Assembly (NCBI RefSeq): GCF_002443255.2
Contig: NW_019211456.1
Coordinates: forward strand, 31,741,341 to 31,805,340
Direction: 5' to 3'
Source: Varroa destructor
Lineage: Eukaryota > Arthropoda > Arachnida > Mesostigmata > Varroidae
Length of the DNA: 64,000 nucleotides
Of this stretch, positions 44,742-57,136 are shown in pieces. A program made the translations under genes and the position numbers. Position 1 is the first letter of the stretch. Each line of letters opens with the position of its first letter. The notes under the pieces are model-generated. The model was not told where the DNA came from. It saw only the letters and a list, made by a program, of their open reading frames with translations, and did not search any database.

Positions 44742-47700
44742 GCTTTTACACCATTCAATAAATGCTAGCGTATTTTTTTTTAGCGACATTATTATACAGG
44801 TTAGATAGAGCAGTTTTGTGAAAATGTCGCTTAAAATTAGCTGTTTTGAATGAAAAACATTAGTAATGTGTTTAGACTGGTAAAGTGAGTGTATCCAGTG
44901 TAGGGAGTTCCTGCCATTCCCCAGTGTTGACCCCCAACCTTCTAGTTAATTATACAAAGGGAAAAAATAAATAATTGGTTCTGTACGCGAATGACAGAAC
45001 CCTTTTTCAGTGAAACACACGAAGGTAACGTGGGGCATTTTACGTACTCAGTATTTTTTTGGATTACAGATGGCAGACGAACGATAATTCACTGGAGCTT
45101 CGGGATATTGCTGATTGCTGGATAAAGGAAAGAAGAAGTAGCATATTACTTTAACACAGCAGATGCTTATGTCTCTTAACAAGTACTTACGCTATACATC
45201 ACAGACCGTCAGTTTAACTGTTATAACTCATATCTGAGCCTTTTGTCTTTCATTTCAACTTTTCATTTGTTTTTTTCTCCTGTTAGTGTTTTATAACAAA
45301 CTTATCCAAAAACAGTTATCCTACTTAAACTAACTTCATATTGCCAAAGCTGAATGTTAACCTAAGTTTATAACCACAGCATGATCTATTGGTTCAACTT
45401 TAATCATTAGTTAATTAGATTCTCAATGACTAGCTAGCTAGAGACGTATTAGTTACTATCATATTCGAGGGCCCAAAAGGATCAATCTAACCATCTCACA
45501 GGTTCATGATATAGATCAGATTATAGGGTGGGGGGAAGAAGGTCTAAAAGAAAAGCCACTCAGCGACCATTACTATATAGAATATTTAATGGGAAGGCTC
45601 CAGAATGACAAGCCAACAACTGTTTAGGAAATATTGTGATTTCTCAGGACAAGAAAACCAGTAACTGCTATAGATCGATAGATGAAGGCTCACTGGGAGC
45701 TAGTACAGGCGATTGCACTTAATGGCCAGCAAAACATTTCTGCAAAACACACCGCCGACATGCTACAAGCCAAACGAACGAAGCTATCTTTTAAGCTTAC
45801 TGAGAATGTAACAGAAGCAGACGACAGACGGGCCGATTGTGTAAACAAAAAAAACTGGGCATAAATTAGCTAAGAAGCAAACATTTTCCATGTTCACGTG
45901 CCAGCACCTTTACTATCTATTTGCCATACTGTCGATAGTGGTTACGTTTTCTGCTATTACACAGTGGGCAGTGCAGCATCCGTGTGTCTACTATTATTTT
46001 TCTGCTAAACTATCATCAGTGGTAAGGCCGGTACGCTTTCTAATGCTAATTGCTATCTACCGATACCCACACTGGTGCTGTGTAACTTGAAGTAAGCTAT
46101 ATGGGTGTTTAGTCCATAGCCGATCTAACGGAACATATACTAAGAGTAAGCGACAGTTAGCCTCCATACAATTATGGCCGAAAATAGAAAACACATCGAT
46201 AGCTGCTATTAAGTGTCGACATAGCCCATAAAGCTACATACAAGAATACGAGCTGCTTCTGGAAACCACCTGAAAGTCATTACCATGTCCACTGTGCATG
46301 TTCCCTGTACGTAGTGCTATTCACAAAGGCCGATTGCTAGCTTATACATATCCACCTCTTTCTATACGTGCCAATGAGGTACAGTTGTAGATTTTGCTGA
46401 TGACGAAACTGACTTCATTATTATTAGCCATTATGACCATGGAAGATATCTTGTTCATGTGTATTACGTCATGGGAAGGCCGTTTCTAGTGTATCTGTGT
46501 TCGCACACGCATACGCGAAAGCCACGTACTCAGCAGTTCTACGTACCGTTTCATCAGGGAACTGTGACGATGCAAACAGGTTATCAGATGTCAGCACGGC
46601 TTACGAGAACCTGCTAGACGTTCATCCAGCCATGTTGGTTAACTGATATAGACTTCGATTAGGATGAATAGGGAATAGATTTCCAAGAAGAAATCGGGGG
46701 CATGCAACGGTGAGTCACATATAGCATCTTGTTGACACTGACAACCGGTTAAGTGTCAATTTTGCTCACTCTCCTTTAAGAACGTATGATGTGTTTTCTG
46801 CTCGTTCCTAGATGTCCGCCCAATGGTAATGGCATGTGTAGAATAGAGTACTTCAGCTAGCTCGCAAACCAGCTGCGCCAAAGGGTGCTTTTACAGTTAC
46901 GTAACAGCTTAGATCAACAAGCTGGATCATGTGTGGTTCTCACGAACGTGTTTATAATGTTCCGGATTTGTAGTAGAATGCCGCACCGTCTACTCGACTC
47001 TATGTTCAGTCATATATTGTGCTCTGAACTCATCGGCTCCCGAAGACAACCAAAGTTAAATCAAGCATAAAGATGGACTTCAAAAGATAGAGCCTCTTCA
47101 AATCAACGTCCTTTCTTGCGCTTAGTTATCGATCGATGGATAAGTGCCCACCAGTCAGAAGTGATGATTCTGGGCGTGCTTATAGCTTAAAGTTTCGACT
47201 AGAAACACAATTCCGACAAACACACAACCCGATACCAGAAAAAAGAACCGCTTTTTTTGTAGAACAGAGCGATCATTTCGTTATGGCGAAAAGCAGTACG
47301 TTCAGTGAAGATCAGCGATTACCAATGTGATGAGACTAGAAACTTCCTATTTCGCCCGAAGTCGACGGTCTACGTTATTGCCAGTGTTTACACGGCTTCT
47401 AAAAAATCACAGGAAGATTTCTATGAGCCAAAACGGAAGGCCCTCAAACGTACTTTTTTTAAGGTTTTAAAGGGCTCAAGAAGCCATTTTAAATGCAGCT
47501 AAGTTTGCATGCAGAAATTAACGGCCTCTTCGGAGGAGGAATATATTGATTTCTAACGCTCGGGATTTTCTGTACCTCTTCGACTCCTTGGCAATTTTGA
47601 TCCTTTGCATTTCCTGCTGTCAGTCTTAACTTTAATGCCATTGTAAATTTTTTGTACGTGGCGTATGCAAGCCATACTTTAACAGCTCATATTTCCCAAT

Positions 47701-50700
47701 ATCACTTGGCGCACAGCTATTCGCGGATTAAAGAAAAAAAACTTTTTTTTTTCCTATATACGATGGTTGAGGTACCGTGTTGAGGATGGAATTGTGCTGA
47801 ATGATAATTGTATTGAATAATTGCGATTTTCGGTAGCACATACAAACAATGTTATTAAAAAGTCTGTTTTTTTGTTTTATACAACCTTCGAAACGGATCA
47901 TAACGAAAATTCAGATATGCCACCCTAGATATCTATACGGATATACAGGTTGCTGTTTTGGTAATGTAAGGGTTCGTTTGCAAGGTTTTAGGGGTAGTAA
48001 CATGTGAGATGCTAGATTGGTTGGACCTATAGGCTGGCAGGGCTTATTTTGTTGGTCGATAGGATCGAGAAGACGGTACTCATTTCGCGTAATAAAACAC
48101 ACCGGAAGCAGTAGTTCTTGCTGGGCAGTAATTATTATTATTACTATTACATTGTATTGATTTAGCTAGTGTGGATACCCATAGCCTATAACCGTCATGT
48201 CTGTTACTAATATTATCAAAATTCGGCCGTATGCCACTCGTAGACATCTTTTTTCCTTTGGACAACAACGACAGGCCAGCCAGCGGCTATAAGCGGTCTC
48301 ACTGAATTTATGTAGAGTTTGTACTCTGCACGGTTAATGAGCTATGATACAAACCGAATCGAATCGGAGCCGACCAAGAGGTTTGAGGATAGGGGGTGAA
48401 GAATTGATCATTTACATTCTATATGGAAAGTGCCTCGTGCCAACTAGTGCAGTCGTTATCTAGCAAACATTCTAAAGTATAGTCCCCCTCCCAACGTGAC
48501 CGTCTTTGCTGGAGCCTTATTAAGGGCCAGAGGTTGATCTGTTTAACCATTCTGAGGTACCTATACAAACGCATATATCGAATCAACGTGTAATAATAAA
48601 ACACACTCTCCTTTAGGTATCCTTCGAGAAACTACGTATACAGGAACAGTGTACTTTTAATGCTTAAGCTAGTAGTAGTCGAAAGAAGCTTTTTTTTTTT
48701 TCAAAGAATAATAGTATTTATTAACACTCCATATGGTAATTTGGAAAAACATGCGGAGATTGTACTTCATATACGAAACAAATCCTGGCACAATGCTAAG
48801 CGATTGTTGTCACAGTATTGAAAAAGATTTTTCGGGGATTGATGGGTAGATTTTTTTGGGAGAGAAGCGGAAAGGAGATGATGGATTACTCGATGATCTA
48901 TACAAGTCATACTGTACGAAACTGTGTTCGTTTCTGATTTTTCTACGTACGTTTTCATATATTTTTTTTTATAACATTTTCTTATAATGTAATAGTATAA
49001 GCTTTATTAGAATTGATGAAATCGTCCATAGCTAGACAACAGCAAAGACGCTTGCATACAATGACTACCTGATTGACAATTCACTATCAGTTAAGTGTAA
49101 TTTGCTATCAAACCATTAGAAGTCGCTGGCTGTTTGTTCTGTTGAAAAAACCTCATATGTTGTTAGTCAGGTCCACTTTACATAATATCGAGCGACGGCA
49201 GAGGTCTTGCCAGGCGGAGGTCGAACCCACAATGCATAACTGCTTCAATGAGGGCCCCCTTACACATGCTCGGTTTCACACGTGTATTATACTTATAGCA
49301 TTTGCAATATCGTGACGTAATATTCTGAAAACGCCTGATGTCTCACGAGCGCGTACGGTGTTAGGTGGTCTGAGTGAAACGCTGAAGTTAAGCCTTGCCA
49401 AACTTGTCGCCATTAACGCCGTCACACCGCGCGCTTTGTTATATTCCAGACGAAATCGACTGGCGGATATTGCTACCTTGATAAACAGCAGGTAACATTT
49501 CTGATGATAGCGGCAGGGAGTGCTTAGCGAAATCTAGAAGCAAGGAAGGCACGGGGGGGGCGGGGGGTGGCAAAAAGGTGGGCACTGTTTTCTAGAAGTG
49601 GGGCAGCTTGGCTGTTACGATTGAAGCCGAGCTAAGATGTCTGTGCCTAAAGGGTCTGGGAACCAAAGAAAAAAGCCAGAGGTGTCGATGACGATCAGCG
49701 CTGAACAGTGGAGTCTGTAAAAGCTGCGTACGTTGCGGGATTATTTCTACCAATGTTATTATTGTTATTATAACTGTAATCGGTAAGAATAACACAATCC
49801 CATATTTCCTATGCTCGTGCCAGTTTGTCTCGTCTTGTCAGCGCTGGAACACAGAGCTAAACAAACAGATGCGAACTATGTATCAAGTTGATTGAACTTT
49901 ACTAGCTGCTGGCTGCCTGAAGCATTTCAGTAACTCACCGTAGTATAGTGGTACGTTTGGCTAACAGTTAATAATAATGGCTATACAGCTACGGACGTCT
50001 GCACATGGCCATGTGATTTGCTCACCCGAATAAGGGAAATCTATTCGATTGTACAGATAGCCCCCTGACGCAGCACTGATGCATGGCCGTTCAGTACCAA
50101 GCTCTGTCTGGAAACTTCAACGGGTAACGACTTACTAGTTAGACCGTCGAGCAAACGAAGCTCGCCACGAATTGCTCGACGAGCATCGTTCATAATTTTA
50201 GCCAATAGCTGTGCAGCCTGTTATTTGCTCATCTTAATGGGACCAGGCTGTTAGCATTATCAGGCTCAAAGAGCTGGTTGTTTTTTTTTCTCACAAAAGT
50301 CATCACAATCATATGAAACCGTGCTTTTGAATGTGAGAGAACATCTAAAAGCTCTGTTGACTACTTCATCCGAATCAAGCTAAAGTTTTTTTGTTCTTTC
50401 ATTATTACGTTTCTATGCTTGTCTTCTTCACACCTAATTTGCCCTGAAGTAGGCAATTCTGCGTCTTGTAACTTCGCCCTTAGTTCATGTTAACTTTTAC
50501 TTCGAATGTCTGAGAGCTCGTCTTGTCGATTAGTCGATCCTGTAGCTACCACGATTAGGCTATATATTAATGAGACTTGTTCAGCCAGAATATAAGTGAC
50601 TGTACAGGTCTTCACGTTCCTCGTATAGTGCCAGCGTTGAAAATAGCTTAAGAGCAACTTAGAAAATTCATCATACGTGCGCCGCCTAATTAGCGTTTTA

Positions 50701-51465
50701 GGCCAACAAGTGGTATACAAGAATAGCAACAGACGCCCCACAGATGATAACAATAGACGCCATCAACGAACTGCATTGCTGGAAAAAAATTCACCTTAGG
50801 GTGAGGGGTTAGCGAAAGCTGATGATTTCCTCGTCGTTTTCTCTGCTATTGCGGCTGAAACTGTTGTTCCCTGTTAATTGGTTTCTTCGTTTCTAATCGA
50901 CTGGTTAAATGATTTTCTCCCTAGACCATATGTCAACTACGACTATTTGTACTCTGTAGTAATTCGAAGGAGTCGATAGAATTCTAAACGCGTAGAGCCT
51001 TCGGAAAAAGACGGCTTTTCTAAATCTATATAAGTTTAATGTCAACTAGGCTCGGTTAGAAACATGAGCAAGAATGCCAGTGCTGATACTTAATAAGCAA
51101 TGAATGATGTTAAACTTGTATAAACTCAAAGGCCATTCTGAGTGCGTGTAGGGGGTCGAATACAAACGTGATTGTGGTATTCTCAGCAGACGACCGTGGC
51201 CTTCTTGAGTCTCAAAAGATTCAATTAGGGAATACGCTGGATATACTCTAATTAAGGGATAACTTTTAAATGGTTCAAGATTTTGCTTGGTTAAGATGTC
51301 TTCCATAAAGCGTAACCAATTAAGACTGTGTGCTAATTTCCACGGTTTATTCAGATTTAAACCATTCGGATTTCGCTGCGGGAAACTGAAGGTCCACTGT
51401 AGACTGATTTATCGTGTCGATCGATTTTCATTGAATACACTTCACTGCAAATGACCGGTAATGGC

Positions 51466-51486
51466 GTTTCTTGTACAGCAAGAAAC
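51466..51486. repeat. short hairpin: 8-bp arms, 5-base loop
   Basis: GTTTCTTG and CAAGAAAC are exact reverse complements around TACAG. Arms this short can arise by chance. Confidence 0.6.
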
Positions 51487-51579
51487 ATACAGCGGCTATT
51501 GTAGTACAATATCTATTAATTTTTTTGTGACTTGCTTATTAATTGCGATTTAGATTATTGTATTGTCAGTCACTTTCAG

Positions 51580-51717
51580 GACAAGGGCTGGTCGGCGCCG
51601 ATTGATCAGTGTCAACCAACCCAAGAGACTTCATTCCTCGTTGCATGGCTTCGGGAAAAAGCCGCAAGATTCTACCAACAAGCGTTGATTACAAACACCG
51701 AAGCAACGGGTCCTTGA
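51580..51717 (+). CDS. candidate exon, 45 codons to stop
   Basis: After an acceptor (GTCAGTCACTTTCAG) the frame reads DKGWSAPIDQCQPTQETSFL, then VAWLREKAARFYQQALITNT, and ends at TGA, phase 0. The composition is natural-looking and the segment opens an ORF-dense, GC-richer stretch (51.55-53.0 kb). No upstream exon was found. Unrecognised. Confidence 0.22.
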   Translation, partial: DKGWSAPIDQCQPTQETSFLVAWLREKAARFYQQALITNTEATGP

Positions 51718-51727
51718 GCAGTCGTTT

Positions 51728-52198
51728 ATGAATCCGTCTCCCACTCGACAGCAAGTAAATTGTGCAGCTAAACAGAATTCTTTTTCTATTGCGGCATCGG
51801 CGAGAACCATCGACACTCTCTGGCTAAAACGTAGGGCCGTCACTCGGCGTGGGCACGAATCGTGCATCTCAACGACTCGTCGAGAAGCAAAGGACAAAAA
51901 CGAAACCTTTTATAGACCACGAGACACAGAGGAGACTTCGCATAGATTGGGCCTACTTCTTGATTCTTGTGGAAGTCGTGCTTTGCTCTGTTTCAGTTCC
52001 ACACCGCCATATTCAGGATACGGTTTTCTGCTGACGCCAAGCTCTTTCGTTCAGTCAGCTGACTGCAGCACCACAGATACGGCCGACGATGGATACAGAC
52101 AGTGTTCGAGGCGACAAAAAATGGAAAATGAAAAACTCATAGACGCTGTTGTTTTTTGCACCCAAGCAGCGATACACAGCTGTATTGTGGTTGACTAA
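51728..52198 (+). CDS. longest ATG-started ORF in the window, 156 aa
   Basis: True ATG to TAA. Ser/Thr/Arg-rich with no hydrophobic span or repeat (MNPSPTRQQVNCAAKQNSFS...). Two other frames across the same bases also look plausible: a plus frame near 51850-52034 with a hydrophobic segment (IDWAYFLILVEVVLCSV) and a minus frame at 52055-52297. Only one can be the main coding frame. Length alone is close to the chance maximum for this window. Confidence 0.2.
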   Translation: MNPSPTRQQVNCAAKQNSFSIAASARTIDTLWLKRRAVTRRGHESCISTTRREAKDKNETFYRPRDTEETSHRLGLLLDSCGSRALLCFSSTPPYSGYGFLLTPSSFVQSADCSTTDTADDGYRQCSRRQKMENEKLIDAVVFCTQAAIHSCIVVD

Positions 52199-52270
52199 GT
52201 TGAACCTCTGCCAAAAATCCTCCATTGCCCCGACCCGATCCTCCAACGTCCTTGTCTCGTACGATTTTAG

Positions 52271-52321
52271 TAAGCGCTCGCTCGGTTGGCCATGCACACA
52301 TGGCTACCAAAGACGTAAATG
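52271..52321 (+). CDS. candidate small internal exon
   Basis: A 51-base segment between the acceptor CGTACGATTTTAG and a strong donor (AAATG|GTAAGTCTG). One frame reads SARSVGHAHMATKDVN, another KRSLGWPCTHGYQRRK. I could not phase it to a neighbour. Confidence 0.2.
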
Positions 52322-52501
52322 GTAAGTCTGTCGGTCGAACACCGTCCGCTCTATCTCTTAAATCCCCTACCGTCTTAGCCGCTCTGTCTAGTCCTTTTGT
52401 CTATGATAGTTGGCTAACTGCTTCGGTATACGATCACGATGAAGACACTGGGGCTGATCCTCTTCTACGAATTTTTATTACGTTAGTAGTTTATGATTCA
52501 G

Positions 52502-52744
52502 AAGGCAGCTGTAACAAACAGCGATGACGCCAGCTTCAGGAGTAGCCATCAGCAACAACCAATCGACCAGGGCGAAATAGAAGAAGACAAACGAAACGAT
52601 TTCCGTGGGACGGACCAGTACGGCTTCGAAAGAGTCGCCAGCACCGCTGCGTTTATTGCTGCGTTTCGAAGACGACAACGATTTCGGCTTCGAATTTTGC
52701 CTCGCCTTCGATCGTCACTTGTTCGTGTTATAGCTTATCGATTC
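52502..52744 (+). CDS. candidate exon, charged then Arg-rich
   Basis: Following an acceptor (AGTTTATGATTCAG), the frame reads KAAVTNSDDASFRSSHQQQP, then IDQGEIEEDKRNDFRGTDQY, and an Arg-rich helix-like stretch (AAFRRRQRFRLRILPRLRSS). The stop TGA follows at 52748. The acidic-then-basic pattern looks like real protein, but an antisense frame (52478-52678) has a hydrophobic segment and could be the real one. Confidence 0.25.
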
Positions 52745-52750
52745 GAATGA

Positions 52751-52995
52751 ATCTCCTCGTGGTAGAAGCGACTGGCATCAATCGGACAGGTAGAAGACAG
52801 TCAGCTGACTGCTTATCTTATGAATATATTCGATCGGATGGACCCAAGCAGGCAGGCTTCCTTACCACGGACGCTGACGGAATAACGGAGTCTTCGCATA
52901 CGTACGCGTTCTTGAAGGGCAGACCAACACATTCATGGCTAGGCTCAGTGAAACTCATCTCACGGGAGAATATTTGGCGATTGTCTAGCTTCGAG
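52751..52995 (+). CDS. candidate exon ending at excellent donor
   Basis: The open frame ends exactly at TTCGAG|GTAAGTTG, a near-perfect donor, in phase 0. Its last part reads AGFLTTDADGITESSHTYAF, then LKGRPTHSWLGSVKLISREN, then IWRLSSFE. The start is uncertain: possible acceptors are GGACAG near 52791 or CAAGCAG near 52850, and an ATG frame begins at 52747. No hydrophobic span. It is the most convincing exon of the 51.5-53.0 kb cluster. Unrecognised. Confidence 0.32.
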
Positions 52996-53253
52996 GTAAG
53001 TTGCAATAAGAAAGAAAAATAGGGTTAAAGCAAACAAAAAACGAAAAATTGACGAATCTGTGACATTTTTAGGTGTCGCCAAAAACTTTGCTCGTGGCCA
53101 GATTCTGATAGACAGTATAGTTTTTTTTTTTTCCATTTTACCATATAATTTATGCGTAGTCCACGTAACTTGTAGCTGAATGAATAAGGGGTTGGTCGAC
53201 TGTATTTGGGGTCAGTTCTGTGGTCCCATACAAAACGAGATATCTAAAGTGCA

Positions 53254-53278
53254 TAATAAATAAACAAATAAATAAAAG
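53254..53278. repeat. (AAAT)n imperfect microsatellite
   Basis: AAAT units with one AAAC. It contains several AATAAA words that could act as polyadenylation signals for plus-strand transcripts from the 51.5-53.0 kb cluster, although the repeat alone explains them. Confidence 0.85.
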
Positions 53279-53557
53279 AGAACTAGAGTCTTTTTTCTAT
53301 ATTGTTTGTTCGTCAAGAGCCATTGTTCAGCCTGTTTGCCGGTTATTCAGTTATCATTCCTTCAGCTTGAGGGTTGAGAGATGATGAGCGGAGCAAAAAT
53401 ATGGAGAAATATTATTGAAATATCAGAGCAGGGTGTGTCCGAAGCGTTTTCTTGAGGTATATTATTGGATGAAGTATAACGTTATCCTGGATCTACAGTT
53501 TCAATCCTTTAGCAGGATTTAAATTTTAATTTTACCAATGATTGTACCGTAAGCATA

Positions 53558-53617
53558 TTGAACAAATACTTAACAGATGAAGTTCCAATTTTGGTTCGAA
53601 TCCAACTGCTATACCAA
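53558..53617 (+). repeat. diverged dispersed-repeat copy (pairs with 20373)
   Basis: Shares TTGAAC(A/T)AATACTTAA and CCAATTTTGGTTC with 20373-20438. This copy carries GGTTCGAATCC, an exact tRNA-type B-box consensus, and 4 of 5 bases on either side of the TTCGAAT loop can pair. No matching A box or acceptor stem was found, so it is not a tRNA gene. A decayed tRNA-derived SINE is plausible. Confidence 0.45.
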
Positions 53618-54224
53618 AACAATGTTGTACTTTTAACAGATTATTTTCCCGATTTTGACTATTACCATCCTAAGAAGTAATTTTCGTGCCCATGTGTTTG
53701 TTATCTTTCAACGAGCGTAAGCTACAAGTTAGTTCCAAGTGTTAAGGTATCGGCGCGAGCACGAACAAACGACTGGACCTAAATGTATGATACGTACTAA
53801 TCTAGATTGAACGTAGTTTCTGCTTTGAGCTACCCCTGTTTTAGCCTACGTAGACCACTGCTCATATCCATTGACCAAATTTTGGGCAGCTTCGAATCCG
53901 AAGCCTTTTTAGTAGTCAATGGAGCAATATGAAATTGATATTGATGAATGAAATTGATAATTATAATCCGTGGGAGAGACAAGCTTCCACGTCATGAAAT
54001 ACCCTGTTTTAAATAGCAAGTATTGATATTATGTTTGATAGTTTTATTACACCAAGACAGTGGAAACAATGTTTTGTGTTCGGCTACATGAAACGTAGTT
54101 CAATAGCATTAACTTATTATTACTTGTTGTTATTTCGATGAAGTTTCACAACCTCATTGCGTAGCGCAATTTCTCTCGAGGGCATCTATTATTAGTAAAA
54201 GTTTGTCTTTAGCATCAGGATATC

Positions 54225-54245
54225 AACCCTTTTTAAAAAAGGGTT
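54225..54245. repeat. A/T-rich palindrome, 10-bp arms
   Basis: AACCCTTTTT and AAAAAGGGTT flank one A. It is exact, but A/T runs make such palindromes easier to form by chance. Confidence 0.85.
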
Positions 54246-55283
54246 TTTAAAAAACATACAACAAGTATAGCCTCTGGAGCCAATCGTAACCGATGCGACC
54301 ACTGTTGATTTTGAGATATGTATAGTTTTTTACTGACTACTTTACTATGGTCGGAGCACGCACGAAGGTCAGGCTATTAAAAGTCGCGGCCGGCGATCGG
54401 TGGGCTTAACTTGTCCTCTAACGTACGTTTTCTAATAATAATTGCCAGTATAGAAGCTGATCGTAGAACAGGGACCATGCCAGTGGCCTATGTTACCAAG
54501 GGCCACACGTCAAGTGTTAATAATATAACATTATACAATAGGCAGTAGACATCGTTTTGCAGTAATAATGCTATTGTTTACGAATGTTAACGCGGTGACG
54601 AAACGACTATTTTGAAATAACAATTCGAAATTAAACCTGTCTAAACTTTTTCCTTTAATAATATGAATAATCCAAAAAATGTAGTTTATAGATGTGTTTA
54701 TAGAGTGACGCCTAGCCAATTACCGTTTACAAAGCCCCCAAGGTCTACGGAGCCCGACCTGTAATTAAACAGTGATGGTGATTACAAACAATGATGTTCG
54801 TAAGCTGGTATTATCCAAAGTGCTGAAGATGGTATTATAAACGTATACACAGATCAGTATCTCTTGGTGGCGATGCATGGATAAGCTAATTAGAATAGAT
54901 TGGCTTATGTATCGAATGTCTAGCTTGCCGTGAAGAAACGATCAACGCTTCGAATAACGCTCTTCAACATATATTGTTTATGCGTACCTTATATGATAGC
55001 ACTCGAGGAAAAAACGTACTAAAATTATTACCTTTCGGTTTTGAAAAGACTTGCGGATGACAGTGGAAGCACCCGTAGCTGTTCTATTCTCGCGATTCAA
55101 TTTTTCGCGCTTGTGAAATCCTGTTAGTTATAGGAAGACATAAAAGGAAGACATAAAACGCTGATGGATTGCTGTGATTCGGAACATAAAAATCACCGTA
55201 TCCGAAGCATTTTAATGAACAGGCAGACAAACTGTTACATTGTACTATTTCCCTTTCTATCGAAAACAGCATTCTATCCGCTA

Positions 55284-55303
55284 GTAGCAGCAGCAGCAGC
55301 AGC
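55284..55303. repeat. (AGC)n trinucleotide microsatellite
   Basis: Six AGC units. On the minus strand they read as leucines (LLLLLL) in the 55084-55473 frame, which inflates its apparent hydrophobicity. Confidence 0.9.
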
Positions 55304-55515
55304 ATACTGCATATAAATTGGTCATATATGCAACTCTGCACTACATTTACCGAATATAAATTATGCCTCCAAAAAGTTTCTGTTTGGGGCTGTTGAATTA
55401 TTGAAGCCCTTGAGGTTAACTTTAAATTTTCCTTAAAAAGAGGTCTGCATTTTCCAGCTGGCTGCTGTTGCAATGTCCAAACAAGTTTATTAGATAACTT
55501 GTTTTGAAAAACTTC

Positions 55516-55566
55516 GGTTTGTCGGCTTGTTTTTACAAGCTTGTTCCCTCACCAATCCGACAAACC
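55516..55566. repeat. nested inverted repeats, 10-bp outer arms
   Basis: GGTTTGTCGG (55516-55525) and CCGACAAACC (55557-55566) are exact reverse complements. Inside, CTTGT and ACAAG (55526-55539) form a second small hairpin. The 51-base unit could be a folded RNA structure or a small terminal-inverted-repeat remnant. No target-site duplication is obvious. Confidence 0.85.
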
Positions 55567-55779
55567 AGGTATGGCTTTCCGACCCACATTGCATACTTAT
55601 AATTTCTCTATTTAATTACTCGAAACTGTCATATACGTTTTATCTATATGTAATGGTTCAAATATGGGTTCAAAAGAGAATAAATGGGGTCGACTGATTG
55701 TACTTACCTAGTTGCTGTGGGAAATATCTAAAAATAAATACATGGCTACAGGACGCTTTTCTTCAAGCGTCTTCCGGCG

Positions 55780-55805
55780 GGCGAGCGAGCGAGCGAACGA
55801 GCGAG
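55780..55805. repeat. (GAGC)n tetranucleotide microsatellite
   Basis: About five GAGC units with one GAAC. Confidence 0.88.
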
Positions 55806-56037
55806 ATCGCTTTGTTTATTACATTAGCAAATCGGTTCCCCTGCCCGAACTGTAATAGACTCTTGAGGTCTGGTTAGACTATGTAAACATATGTTTCTGT
55901 CATTTAGCCAATCCTCTATGAAAGTACAAGTATTGATTAGGATAATCATATATTTTCTTGGCTAAACGATGATTCATTGTGACGATTATCGTGATAAAAA
56001 CGTGTTGGAATGGTCGATTTTTCGTTGTCGTGATGGC

Positions 56038-56105
56038 GTAGTAGCTGACGTGTTTTGCCCGATCAACTTGAGCGATACGTTATGGTCTGGGTTCGAATCC
56101 GCGCG
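56038..56105 (+). mobile_element. possible tRNA-derived SINE head
   Basis: Contains GTAGCT, then ATCAACT 21 bases later, then GGGTTCGAATCC at the distance expected for a Pol III B box. A similar order (GTAGCT...ATCAACT...GAACCGGAAG) occurs at 59055. Cloverleaf stems do not pair (2-3 of 5 in the T stem), so it is not a functional tRNA. Probably a decayed tRNA-like repeat. No tail or target-site duplication was identified. Confidence 0.38.
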
Positions 56106-57119
56106 TGAACATATTACACTGTTCAATAGGAGTTAGATAGGCGCACGATGGAAGATCTAATCGCGGTCCTGTACGTACAACTCAAAAAAACATCTAGTTC
56201 AGAGATTTTAAATCGGGGCATATGTTTCTGTTATGGCTTAAGCTTCAGTTGATAAAAAAAAAAAAAACTTTTCCATTTATCTGCTTCATGTTAAAGTGCT
56301 TGTAAAAGGTGTTAAAAGGAATTTCGCAAAAAATGCATGTTATATGGCTGGCGTAAAGCTTTTGTATGACCACAGTTTATTTGAACTGTGTAATTAGCCT
56401 GTAGCACTTAAGTTAATTCACTGTGGAGCCACAACTTCTTTGAGAACTAACTCGAAAGTGTCCGGCTCTGACATTTTTGGGTTATCCGCTGAACACGCAA
56501 GAAAAGCAAACCCGTCCACTACTGACAGAGTCATTTTAAATTACACACGGTATTGTACGTCTTTCGATTCGATAAACTGTAGACTCTATTACAAATGTAA
56601 TAACACTACAAGTGCACGATGAACATTGAAGACCACCTTGCCGTTGCTGTAAATAGCAGCGTTCTCCCATATATGCCCGTAGGTGGCAAATGAACGACTT
56701 CTGAAATTCAGGGGCTCTGCATCCGAAGACAGGAGCTTCGCCTGTCATCGTTGCATTGTCTCGTGTACATGATTGCCGTATAAAAAAGTACATTGGTAAA
56801 AGTTTATGCTGATATGAAAATGGTTCGACATTGGAGGCAGTTGTTTGTTAGCCGCACGTCACCTTTCGCCCCCACTCAATATGAATAAGAGTAATAACAT
56901 TAATAATCGTAGTGTAGGGATAAACGTAAACAGCCGGTAAAAAATAAGTCATGAGTTGTCATCGAGTTGGCGCGCAAGGAAAAGATAGTTTCATATAGAA
57001 CACGCTAAAGAATAAATACGGTGGACCAAAGAAGAAAAATCGTCGTGATCGTAAAGGATCACCTCGTAAAAAATTTCGACCTATGTTTAGCAGTAAACGC
57101 GATACAATACACATAACTG

Positions 57120-57136
57120 ATCCGATCCGATCCGAT
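57120..57136. repeat. (GATCC)n pentanucleotide repeat
   Basis: Three GATCC units followed by GATTT. Confidence 0.85.

Larger units (their letters stand above)
39541..51579. other. long AT-leaning stretch without a supported gene
   Basis: About 12 kb dominated by short frames. It contains the hairpins at 41481 and 44711, a dense TA/ATT block at 43580, several T-runs of 9-13 bases (near 41560 and 48690) and a G-run near 49554. Frames of 60-90 codons occur at the density expected by chance. I see no gene. Confidence 0.55.

Noticed and set aside
49190..49245. GGTCGAACCCACAATGC as a B box
   Set aside because: The consensus is imperfect and there is no upstream A box.
53558..53617. tRNA gene with GGTTCGAATCC
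   Set aside because: T stem pairs 4 of 5, but no A box, anticodon arm or acceptor stem could be built.
55084..55473. 129-codon minus-strand ORF
   Set aside because: No splice sites, AT-rich codons, and the hydrophobic run comes from the AGC repeat.
56038..56105. Functional tRNA gene
   Set aside because: The B box is present but the T-stem and acceptor stem do not pair.
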